Shown here piece by piece: positions 56,598 to 64,000 of a DNA stretch of 64,000 nt. The notes beneath the pieces are model-generated. The model was not told where the DNA came from and did not search any database. It saw nothing but the letters and a program-made list of their open reading frames with translations. A program made the position numbers and the translations under genes. The first letter of the stretch is position 1, and every line of letters starts with the position of its first letter. This DNA comes from Pseudomonadota bacterium (lineage in GTDB: Bacteria; Pseudomonadota; Gammaproteobacteria; Steroidobacterales; Steroidobacteraceae), in contig JAJZUT010000004.1 of the NCBI GenBank assembly GCA_021847105.1, forward strand, positions 62,001 through 126,000, read 5' to 3'.

Positions 56598-57332
56598 GTG
56601 CGCCGGGTATCGATCGTCGTCCTGGCGGTACTGGCCTTCCTGGTCGTGCTCATCGCACGCCTGCCGGCCGCGTGGGTCGTTCCCGCACTGCACAACGAGC
56701 TCACCTGCCGCAGCGTCTCCGGCTCGCTGTGGGACGGGGAATGCACCGGAGCGCGCGTGCGCGGCGTTGCACTCGATCAGCTCGCCTGGCAACTCCACCC
56801 GCAAGCGCTGCTGCGCGCGCGCCTCGGCGCCCGGGTGAGTGCGATCCGGGGGGACGCGGCGGCGAGCGGCGAGCTCACTCTGGGTCTCACCGGGCCGCTT
56901 GAGGCACGGGCGCTCAAGGCCCATCTGCCGCTCGATCCGGCGCTGCTGCCGATGCTGCCGCCGGTGATCAGCGGCTCGCTGGATGCGGACGTCACCGACC
57001 TCGAAGTCGAACGCAACGGAGCCATTACCCGCCTGCAGGGACGCTTCACCGTGCGCCACCTGGTTGACAGCAGCGGTCAGGTCACCCCGCTCGGCAGTTT
57101 CAGCCTGCACTTTCCGGGCGGTCCCGGCGCGCCGCGCGGCCAGCTGCACGATCTGGGCGGTCCCCTCGCCCTCACCGGCACACTGCGCCTGACCGCTGCG
57201 CCCGGTTACGTACTGCATGCCGAGCTTGCCGCACGCGCCGATGCGGCACCCTCGCTGCGTCAGGCGTTGCAGTACCTGGGAGCGCCGGACGCCGCGGGAC
57301 GTCGTCCGTTTGCCCTCTCGGGCACCTACTGA
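56598..57332 (+). CDS. gspN: Type II secretion protein GspN
   Basis: 244 residues from a GTG three bases after gspM. N-terminal membrane anchor (IVVLAVLAFLVVLIARLPAA), then RSVSGSLWDGECTGARVRGV and LDQLAWQLHPQALLRARLGA, the GspN fold related to AsmA-like lipid-transport proteins. Often the last and a non-essential gene of the cluster. It ends 7 nt before the convergent addA. Confidence 0.9.
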   Translation: MRRVSIVVLAVLAFLVVLIARLPAAWVVPALHNELTCRSVSGSLWDGECTGARVRGVALDQLAWQLHPQALLRARLGARVSAIRGDAAASGELTLGLTGPLEARALKAHLPLDPALLPMLPPVISGSLDADVTDLEVERNGAITRLQGRFTVRHLVDSSGQVTPLGSFSLHFPGGPGAPRGQLHDLGGPLALTGTLRLTAAPGYVLHAELAARADAAPSLRQALQYLGAPDAAGRRPFALSGTY

Positions 57333-57339
57333 GGCCGCC

Positions 57340-60300
57340 TCAGAGTTCGCGGAACTGCCCGAGCAGCGGAAAGTACAGCCCGGCCCGCACCGGCTCAGGA
57401 CCGAGCTCCCCGGCCAGCTGACAATACACCGCCAGCTGCGCCCGATAGCGCTGCACCTCGCGCGCAATGAACTGCTCGCGCTCGGCGCCCTCGTGTGCGC
57501 TCGTCTTGAAATCGATCACCCAGCGCACGCCCTGCTCGTCGATGAACGAGCGGTCGATCACGACGTTGCGCAACCGCCCCTCGGCGAGCCCGGTCAGCGC
57601 CAGCTCACTCGCCGCCGCACGGTGCGCCGCCAGAATCCAGCGGCCGCGCGCATCCGCGAGCGTGCCGGTGAGCGCCGCCAGCACCCGCGCGAGCGCCGAG
57701 TCGAGCTCCTGCGCGGCCACGCCGCAGCGCAGCAGCTGCGCACGGTACAGCGCCGCACTCTGCTGAACGGCCTGGGGCGTGGGCAGCGCCGCCGCCGCGG
57801 CGAAGGTCTGCAGCGCCGCATGCACCACGGTGCCCACATGCCGCGCGGTCTGCTGCACCCAGCTGAACTGCGGCGGCTCGAGCGACTGCCCGCCAAGTGG
57901 CAGCTGCGCCAGGGGCGGCGGCGGCGAGGTGACCGGGGGCTGCCAGCCGCCGCGCAGGCGCACGATCCCGGGTTCTGCGGGCACCGGCGGCGTCGCCGGG
58001 CCCGCCGCGGAGCCGGTCTCGAGCGAGGCGAGAAAGTCCGCCCCGAGCGCCGGCCACAGTCGCGCCAGGGGCGTGCCCTGCGCCGGCTGCGGCGGCTCCC
58101 CGTTGCGCCTCGGTTTGAGCGTGGCATACAGATGCAGCGAGCGGCGGGCGCGTGTGGCGGCCACGTAGAGCAGCCGCAGCTGCTCATGCTCACCCCGCCG
58201 TTCACGCAGCCGTTTGACGAACACGCCGATGCCGCGCGGATCCTCCGCGCCGATCGCTGGCGCCGGAGCGAGCAGCAGGTCGCTCTCGCCGGCCTGCTCG
58301 GCCGGCAGGTCGAGCCAGCGCAGCAGCGGTTCGCGGTCGTGGTTGGCACGTCGGTCAAGCCCGGGAATCAACACGTGGTCGAACTCCAGACCCTTGGCGT
58401 GGTGAATGGTGAGGATCTGCACCGGGTTGGGCCCCTGGGCGTGCGGTTCGGCATACAGATCGGCAAGCAGCTCCTCGAGCGCGACCGCCCCATCGCGCCC
58501 GAGGCTCGCGCCGCGCTCGGCGAGGGCCGTAAAGAACGCACGTGCGTGCTGCAGCGCCTCGCGCGGATAGGCATCCGCGCCGCCGAGGCGCAACCACGTG
58601 GTCTCGAGCCAATCGGCAAACGGCTGCAGCCCGCGCTGTGCCAGTGCCTCGCTCAACACGGCACCCACGCGTTCGAGCCGCTCGCGTTCGCCCGGCGCGC
58701 ACGCCTCGAGCCGCTGCGGCTCACGCAGCGCCTCGGCCGGCAGCAGCGGATCGTGACGCCGCGAGAGCGCGCTCAGCGTCGCCAGGGTGGCCCCGCACCA
58801 CGGCGCACGCAATACCGCAAGCCACGCGGTCCGATCGCCCAGGTGACACAACGCGCGCGTCAGCGCGACCAGATCGCGCACCACCGGCACTTCGGCAAGC
58901 GGCACCAGATGCACACCAATTGCCTCCACGGCGAGTGCCTGAAGCGTGCCGAGCAGCGCCTCGGCATGGCGGCGGGCGGCCACCAGCACGGCGATCGAGG
59001 CTTGCGGATCCGCCGCACGCAGCGCCACGATGCGCGCGGCCACTGCATCCGTCTCGCGCTCGCGCGTCTCGCCCACCATCAGGCGCAACTCCACTGGCGC
59101 GGGCGTGTCCGGCCCGCCCGTGCCGGGGGCGCTCGCGGTGAAGCGCACCGCGCTCGCGCGCAGGTCGTCTGCCGCCGGAAACAGTCGACCGAAGGTCTGG
59201 TTCGACCACGCGATGAGCGCCGGCACCGAGCGAAAGTTGCGTGTCAGGTGCAGCGGCCGCAGACGCAGCGAGCCGACGCCGCCGTCGCGTACCGCGAGGA
59301 AGCAGCCCACCTCTGCCTCCCGAAACATGTAGATCGACTGCATCGGATCGCCGACCACGAACAGCGTGCGGCCATCGCCCGCCTCCCAGCCAGCGGTGAG
59401 CCGCGCGATCAGCTCGGTCTGCGCCGCAGAGGTATCCTGAAATTCATCGACCAGAATGTGCCGCAGGCGCACCCCGAGTCGCAGCGCCAGGTCGCTCGGC
59501 TCGCCCTCCTCACTCAGCGCCGAGCGCGCCGCCGCGGCGATGCGGGTGTAATCGACCTGTCCGGCGAGGGCGAAGCGCATCTCAAGCTCGATGGCCGCGG
59601 TGCGCAGCAGACGCGACAGCGCCGCCAGGGCCGCTGCATCGGCCGGCGCCAGCGCCGGATCGGGCAGCGCGGCCAGTTCCGCGAAGCGCGCCCGGGCCGG
59701 CTCCAGGGCGCTCAGGGCCGCAATGCACTCGAGCAATGCGGCCCGCGCAGCCGGCTCGGCATACTCGGCTCCCTGTTTGCGGTTCACCGCGCGACGCCAC
59801 TCGCCCTTCTGAGTCAACAGCAATGCGCTCAGGCGTTGCCACGCGGGCAGCGAGCGCGCCTCGCCCGAGAGCACGCCAACCCCCGGCAGCCGCTCGAGTG
59901 CGCTGCGCAGCGGCGCATCGAGCAGCGCGAGCGCCGCACCGAGGGCGACGGACACCAGCCGCCGCAGGCTCTCGCCGACTCGCTCGCTCAGCGCCTCGGG
60001 CGCGTGGCCGAGCACGTGCGGCAGCCAGTGCGCCCGCTCGGCGAGCATCTGCGAGAGCAGCCGCTCGAGATTGCCCCAGCGATTGTCGAGCCGCTCGAAC
60101 CACAGGTCCGCATCGCGCGCGAGCGCCGCATCCGCCTCGGCCCGTTGCAGCGTCTCGCGCGCAGCCAGCTGATAAAGCGCCCTGGGCCGCTCGGCGAGCG
60201 CGAGCGGCCCGCCGGCGCGCGCCGCTAGCGGCAGGCGATTGGCGAGATTGAGGTTGAACGCATCGATGGTCTGGATGCGCAGCCGCGCCGGATCCTCCTG

Positions 60301-60627
60301 CAGCCGCCAGCCGTGGCGCGCCGAGCGTTCGAGCACTGCTGCCACGAGCGCACGCAGCCGCTCCCCGCGCGCCCCCTCGCCGCAGTGCCCATTCAATACC
60401 CGGCTCATGCGCTCACGCATCTCCGCCGCCGCGCGGCGCGTGAAGGTGATGGCGAGGATTTCCTGCGGATCATCGACCTCGGCGAGCAGCCGCAGCACTC
60501 GCTCGGTGAGCACCGTCGTCTTGCCGGAGCCGGCCGGCGCCTGCAACACGATCGACTCGCGCGGGTCGGTGGCCTGCTCGCGCGCCCGCGCATCGTTGCC
60601 CGGGCCGCTGTCCGTCGCGGCGCTCAT
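57340..60627 (-). CDS. addA: UvrD-type helicase/nuclease, AddA-like
   Basis: 1095 residues. Helicase motifs: Walker A in LQAPAGSGKTTVLTERVLRL, ITFTRRAAAEMRERM, RHILVDEFQDTSAAQTELIA, GDPMQSIYMFREAEVG and ILTIHHAKGLEFDHVLIPGL, then LLYVAATRARRSLHLYATL. The C-terminal PD-(D/E)XK nuclease shows GVRWVIDFKTSAHEG. It processes double-strand breaks with the AddB-like partner encoded just upstream, which it overlaps by 4 nt. RecBCD genes are not in the window. The family in these bacteria is annotated as a UvrD-helicase/exonuclease pair. Confidence 0.9.
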   Translation of the reverse strand: MSAATDSGPGNDARAREQATDPRESIVLQAPAGSGKTTVLTERVLRLLAEVDDPQEILAITFTRRAAAEMRERMSRVLNGHCGEGARGERLRALVAAVLERSARHGWRLQEDPARLRIQTIDAFNLNLANRLPLAARAGGPLALAERPRALYQLAARETLQRAEADAALARDADLWFERLDNRWGNLERLLSQMLAERAHWLPHVLGHAPEALSERVGESLRRLVSVALGAALALLDAPLRSALERLPGVGVLSGEARSLPAWQRLSALLLTQKGEWRRAVNRKQGAEYAEPAARAALLECIAALSALEPARARFAELAALPDPALAPADAAALAALSRLLRTAAIELEMRFALAGQVDYTRIAAAARSALSEEGEPSDLALRLGVRLRHILVDEFQDTSAAQTELIARLTAGWEAGDGRTLFVVGDPMQSIYMFREAEVGCFLAVRDGGVGSLRLRPLHLTRNFRSVPALIAWSNQTFGRLFPAADDLRASAVRFTASAPGTGGPDTPAPVELRLMVGETRERETDAVAARIVALRAADPQASIAVLVAARRHAEALLGTLQALAVEAIGVHLVPLAEVPVVRDLVALTRALCHLGDRTAWLAVLRAPWCGATLATLSALSRRHDPLLPAEALREPQRLEACAPGERERLERVGAVLSEALAQRGLQPFADWLETTWLRLGGADAYPREALQHARAFFTALAERGASLGRDGAVALEELLADLYAEPHAQGPNPVQILTIHHAKGLEFDHVLIPGLDRRANHDREPLLRWLDLPAEQAGESDLLLAPAPAIGAEDPRGIGVFVKRLRERRGEHEQLRLLYVAATRARRSLHLYATLKPRRNGEPPQPAQGTPLARLWPALGADFLASLETGSAAGPATPPVPAEPGIVRLRGGWQPPVTSPPPPLAQLPLGGQSLEPPQFSWVQQTARHVGTVVHAALQTFAAAAALPTPQAVQQSAALYRAQLLRCGVAAQELDSALARVLAALTGTLADARGRWILAAHRAAASELALTGLAEGRLRNVVIDRSFIDEQGVRWVIDFKTSAHEGAEREQFIAREVQRYRAQLAVYCQLAGELGPEPVRAGLYFPLLGQFREL

Positions 60628-63242
60628 GCCGGGGCGTCCGGCTCGGGGAGGCTGCGCTCCCCGACGCGGCAGAGCACCGCCAGATGACAGTACTCGCAGG
60701 CGTTGGGCTTGGGATCGACGCGGGCCTCACCGCGCGCGAAATCCCCGGCCAGCCGCTCGAGCACCGCCCGCCAGGCCGCGTGCCGCTCGTCCCAGGCATC
60801 CCCCTGCCCGGCGCCGGCCTTGACCGTCTCGAGACCCGGCAGCAGGCCGCTCTGCGCCCCGATGCCGACAAAGCCGATGTCACGGGCCGTCAGATGCACC
60901 GTCGCGAGTGCACGCACCGCATCGCCGAGGGCGGCCAGATACACCAACAGTTGCGGGTGCGACGGGCGCTCCCCGTACCAGTCGGGGCGCACCGGCCGGC
61001 CGCTTTTATAATCGAGGATGACGAGCGTCCCGTCCTCGAGCACATCGAGGCGGTCGATCCGTCCGTCGAGCCGCAGCCCCGCCAGCTGCAACTGCACGGC
61101 GCACTCGGTGTCGCGCACCGTGAACGGCGTGCGCTCGCGCTCGAGGTCGCACAACAGTCGAATGAGACGCACCGCGCGTCGCTGCTCGCGCCCGAGCGCC
61201 GCGGCAGACGGTGGCGAGCTCTGTTCGGCGAGCAACGCGGCGCTCGCCCGCTCGACACACGCGCCGATGCGCTCATCGAGCCGCTCGCCATCGAGCGCGG
61301 CGAGTGCCCTGGAGTCGCCGAGTTCGCTCCACAGTCCCTGCAGCGCCGCATGCAACAGCTCACCGCGCAAGTTCGCCGGGACACCCGGCTCACGCTGCTC
61401 GAGCGCCTCGCAGCCGAGGCGCAGCTGCGCGTAGGCCCGAAAGGGACAGGTGTTCTGCAGCTCCAGGCTGCGCGTGCCCGAGGGCAACACCGGCGGGCCG
61501 TCCCAGGGCAGGCCCGCGTCCGGGCACGGCTCGAGCTGAGCGACCCGGTGCAGCCGCTCGGGCAGCCACACGAGCGGCGCGGACGCCGCAGATGGCGCAG
61601 CGCGCCAGGGAGCGAGCAGCGGGCTCGGCAGCAGCGCAACGTCCGCGGCCCGCAGCGGCGTGGAGAGCACCAGTTGGCCGGTGGCGGCGCGCCAGGCCCG
61701 CAGCAGCGCCTGCGCTTCGCCCAGCCGCCCGGCCGCACTCGCCGCCGGCCATGACTGGCTGAGCTGCGCAGCGAGCGGCACAAAGGGGTCGGGCGCAGGC
61801 GGCTGTGGCAGCGTCTCGTGGTTCAGGCCGGCAACCCAGATCCCGTCGTATCGGGCCAGCGGATCGAGGAGTGCCGAGGTGAGCGTCACGGCGACATCCT
61901 CGTCCGCCGGGCGATAGGCGGTCCGCGCCGCCAGTTCACGCAAGCGCTCGAGCGCGGCGGACCGATCAAGCCGCGGCACGGCGAGCGAAAGCTGCCCGTA
62001 CTCATCGAGCAGCGCGCGCAGGCGCAGAAAGGTCTGCTGCGCGGCGCTGTCGAGGCCGTCTGCGCCCGGCCAGCCGAGCGCATCGAGCGCGCCCTGGAAC
62101 CGTTCCGACCATTGCTGTGGCGAGCCGCTCGGGGCCGCCAGCGGCTCGCTCGCCTGCCGCAGGCGTGCACTGAGCGCGGCGGCCACCGGCACGGGCGCGG
62201 CCGCGAGCAGCGCCAGCAGCTGCGGGCGCTCAAGCGCCGGCGGAGCATGCTCGCGCAGCCACAGATCGAGCCGCGCGCGCCCTTCGGCGCTCTCGCGCCA
62301 GAAGGGGCTGCGCAGCCACTCGAGCAGCGCCTCCAGCGCGAGCGGTTGTCCCACAAGCAGCGCGAGCGCACCGAGCGCCTGACTCACCGCCGGCCGGTGC
62401 GCCAGTGGCTCACCGCCTTCGATGCCGACCAGCCCCGCCGCGGCGCTGCCGGCCGGATCGAGCGCCTGACGAATCAGCGCCGCCAGGCGCTCGATCCGGC
62501 CCGCGCCACCGGGCAGCACCACCAATAACCGGGCCTCGGGCGCCGCGCGCAGCTGCTGCTGACACCAGCCGGCGATGCGGTCGAGTTCCTCCACCTCATC
62601 GCTGGCGCAGATGACTTCGGGCTCGGCCGCGGGGCCGTCCGGCTCACCCCACGGGCTCTCCCAGCCGCAAGCGGCACGCGCGCGGCGCAGCGCCGCCAGA
62701 CGCGGACTGAGCTGCAGGAAACCACAGAAGGCCACGCGGCGCGCATCGCCCCATGCGCCCGTGCCTCGCAAGCCCTCGCCGAGCGACTGGGCCCCGAGCG
62801 CCCGAGTCCGCTCGGCCACGGCCCGCTCGACCGTGAGCCACAAGTCGGTTTCGGTTTGCGCCGGCGCCCGCAGCCGCTCAGGATCGATGCCGAGCTCACC
62901 GGCGAGACGGCTCGCCCCGAGCAGCCCCTCGGCCAGCGTGCCGGGATTGACCAGCGCGAGATGGCCGGTCGCCTCGGCCGTGCACTCGCGCCACAGCAGC
63001 CATTCCTCGGCCGGGCGCAGCAGGCGCGGCGCGGCAGGCTCGTGCGCGGCTCGGCGCTCCCACTCGCGGGTCAGCCACCCCTCAAGGGGCAGCACATCGG
63101 GACTCGGCCACACTCGCCGGCCGCTCCCCAGCTGTGCTGCCGCATGCGCCAAGTGCAGGGCATGCGCGCGCTGACGGGTCGGCGTCACGACCGTGCCCCC
63201 CGCCTCGATTACGGCAGCGAGATGAGACGGAACCTCTATCAA
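60624..63242 (-). CDS. addB: PD-(D/E)XK nuclease family DNA repair protein, AddB-like
   Basis: 872 residues, TIGR03623-like. The N-terminal helicase-like domain has GGTVVTPTRQRAHAL where a Walker A would be, so ATP binding is probably lost, as in AddB. The C-terminal nuclease carries GTLVILDYKSGRPVRPDWYG with catalytic Asp and Lys, and Cys residues in QNTCPFRAYAQ and CEYCHLAVLC match the AddB iron-sulfur staple. The start is a TTG in the frame, sitting at the edge of a distinct A/T-rich spacer; no ATG is available nearby. Overlaps addA (ATGA). Confidence 0.87.
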   Translation of the reverse strand: MIEVPSHLAAVIEAGGTVVTPTRQRAHALHLAHAAAQLGSGRRVWPSPDVLPLEGWLTREWERRAAHEPAAPRLLRPAEEWLLWRECTAEATGHLALVNPGTLAEGLLGASRLAGELGIDPERLRAPAQTETDLWLTVERAVAERTRALGAQSLGEGLRGTGAWGDARRVAFCGFLQLSPRLAALRRARAACGWESPWGEPDGPAAEPEVICASDEVEELDRIAGWCQQQLRAAPEARLLVVLPGGAGRIERLAALIRQALDPAGSAAAGLVGIEGGEPLAHRPAVSQALGALALLVGQPLALEALLEWLRSPFWRESAEGRARLDLWLREHAPPALERPQLLALLAAAPVPVAAALSARLRQASEPLAAPSGSPQQWSERFQGALDALGWPGADGLDSAAQQTFLRLRALLDEYGQLSLAVPRLDRSAALERLRELAARTAYRPADEDVAVTLTSALLDPLARYDGIWVAGLNHETLPQPPAPDPFVPLAAQLSQSWPAASAAGRLGEAQALLRAWRAATGQLVLSTPLRAADVALLPSPLLAPWRAAPSAASAPLVWLPERLHRVAQLEPCPDAGLPWDGPPVLPSGTRSLELQNTCPFRAYAQLRLGCEALEQREPGVPANLRGELLHAALQGLWSELGDSRALAALDGERLDERIGACVERASAALLAEQSSPPSAAALGREQRRAVRLIRLLCDLERERTPFTVRDTECAVQLQLAGLRLDGRIDRLDVLEDGTLVILDYKSGRPVRPDWYGERPSHPQLLVYLAALGDAVRALATVHLTARDIGFVGIGAQSGLLPGLETVKAGAGQGDAWDERHAAWRAVLERLAGDFARGEARVDPKPNACEYCHLAVLCRVGERSLPEPDAPA

Positions 63243-63300
63243 AACAATCTATTGAAAATTATTTCTTGAAAATACTTTAAACAAAATGCATTCACTTCAT
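63243..63300. promoter_or_regulatory. A/T-rich spacer, candidate promoter for the addB-addA pair
   Basis: This 58 bp spacer is far richer in A/T than anything else in the window. On the minus strand TTGTTT, 17 nt, then TAATTT gives a possible sigma-70 promoter. The addB TTG start lies immediately downstream. The aminotransferase stop is at its upstream edge. Confidence 0.4.
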
Positions 63301-64000
63301 TCATTTGAAGCGGGCGCTCGCGGCAACGACATTATCCGCCGGCGCACTGGCCGCATAGCCGCTCAGCAAGTCCTCGATGCGACCGAACACCTCTGCCAGC
63401 GTCTTGCTGTCCGGCAGCGTCGTGACCCGGAAGTGGTTGCGGTACGGCACGTTGAAGCTCACCCCCGGGGCGACGAGGACGTGCTTCTGCTCGAGCAGAT
63501 CGAGCGCGAAGCGCTGATCGTCGAACCCCGGCAGCTGCTCCGTATCGACACCGATGAACGCGTACATAGCGCCTTCGGGCGCCTGCTTCAGTCGCAGGAA
63601 CCGACTGGCGCCGACCGCACGCTCGATCGCGGCGCGCGATTCGTACAGCCGCCCGCCAGGACTCACCAGGTCGCGGATGCTCTGGTAGCCGCCGAGCGCG
63701 GTCTGCACCGCCCACTGCGACAGCACGTTGCTGCACAGGCGCAGTGAACTCAACAGGTCGATTGCGCTCAGGTAGTCCGCCGCGGCGTGGGTACGCCCCG
63801 AGAACACCGCCCAGCCGACCCGATAGCCACAGGCGCGATACACCTTGGACAGCCCCGAGAGCGTCGCGCACAGCGTGTCCGTCACGAGCGTGGCCATCGG
63901 AATGAACTCGGCCCCGTCGTAGACCATCTGATCGTAGATCTCATCGCTGAACAGCACGAGTCCCGCCCGCTCGGCGAGCCGCGCCAGTCCCTCGAGCACC
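63301..64000 (-). CDS. alaA: Aminotransferase, AlaA-like (5' end outside window)
   Basis: C-terminal 233 residues of a PLP fold type I aminotransferase; the frame is open through the window edge. VLFSDEIYDQMVYDGAEFIP has the conserved Asp/Tyr, TLSGLSKVYRACGYRVGWAV carries the PLP lysine, and the end NVPYRNHFRVTTLPDSKTL holds the substrate-binding Arg. It resembles glutamate-pyruvate transaminase AlaA. About 170 N-terminal residues are missing because of the window limit. Confidence 0.88.
   Translation of the reverse strand, partial: VLEGLARLAERAGLVLFSDEIYDQMVYDGAEFIPMATLVTDTLCATLSGLSKVYRACGYRVGWAVFSGRTHAAADYLSAIDLLSSLRLCSNVLSQWAVQTALGGYQSIRDLVSPGGRLYESRAAIERAVGASRFLRLKQAPEGAMYAFIGVDTEQLPGFDDQRFALDLLEQKHVLVAPGVSFNVPYRNHFRVTTLPDSKTLAEVFGRIEDLLSGYAASAPADNVVAASARFK

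Noticed and set aside
57217..60228. A 1003-codon plus-strand open frame opposite the AddA-like gene
   Set aside because: Arg/Gln/Ala-rich shadow of a gene with high GC at third positions; the minus strand carries all helicase motifs.

Overview
The window is about 64 kb of dense, GC-rich DNA with short spacers and many 1-20 bp gene overlaps. The block fabD-fabG-acpP-fabF-pabB-pabC-mltG-tmk-holB-pilZ is the usual proteobacterial arrangement. With the general secretion pathway genes gspG-N, TonB-dependent receptors, an AddAB-like nuclease pair and an AlaA-like aminotransferase, it points to a gammaproteobacterium, probably near the Xanthomonadales/Nevskiales/Steroidobacter side. The placement is inference; no rRNA, tRNA, insertion sequence, phage gene or CRISPR array was seen.

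Layout. 1-3.2 kb: a TVP38/TMEM64 membrane protein and a TonB-dependent receptor. 3.3-10.8 kb (minus): a seven-gene run of a radical SAM protein, a YnjBCD-type ABC transporter, a MerA/Lpd-like FAD reductase and two glycosyltransferases (TIGR04283, TIGR04282), each joined to the next by start/stop overlap or a tiny gap. 11.0-13.1 kb (plus): a bufferin metallophore operon bufA-bufB-bufC behind an exact GTAACC-N16-CGAA ECF-type promoter. 13.5-18.4 kb (minus): dihydrolipoyl dehydrogenase, a radical SAM/SPASM protein and a fatty acyl-AMP ligase fused to an ACP domain; a perfect FNR-type palindrome sits upstream of the ligase with a -10 at class II spacing. 18.6-20.2 kb: an exported SRPBCC protein and a small acidic protein. 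20.3-25.3 kb (plus): a group 3b [NiFe] hydrogenase operon with an embedded cyclic-nucleotide-binding-domain protein and a maturation protease. 25.3-26.1 kb: two small stress or unknown genes. 26.3-31.5 kb (plus): an acyl-CoA synthetase, E1 alpha, E1 beta and E2 of a 2-oxoacid dehydrogenase, and a dedicated small ACP.

31.5-35.1 kb: a lipoprotein, a PAS hybrid histidine kinase, a Crp/Fnr regulator and a BON-domain protein. 35.5-38.0 kb: a second TonB-dependent receptor ending in a strong hairpin. 38.1-43.1 kb: a ThsB/MTH538-type TIR-like protein, an endonuclease/exonuclease/phosphatase-fold protein, a FadJ-type bifunctional beta-oxidation enzyme, a double-cNMP plus rhodanese protein and a PilZ protein. 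43.1-51.5 kb (minus): the fab/pab/mltG/tmk/holB block. 51.7-57.3 kb (plus): gspG-H-I-J-K-L-M-N. 57.3-63.2 kb (minus): AddA/AddB-like helicase-nucleases. 63.3 kb to the edge: an aminotransferase lacking its 5' end.

How it may work together. A reversible NAD(P)-linked hydrogenase, a 2-oxoacid dehydrogenase with its own acyl-CoA ligase and ACP, several cNMP/FNR-fold proteins and an FNR-like operator together suggest adaptation to changing oxygen and redox conditions. The bufferin operon suggests copper or other thiophilic metal stress. The least explained parts are the 3.3-10.8 kb operon, the ACP-linked dehydrogenase operon, the FNR-controlled ligase and the TIR-like protein with an altered catalytic position.
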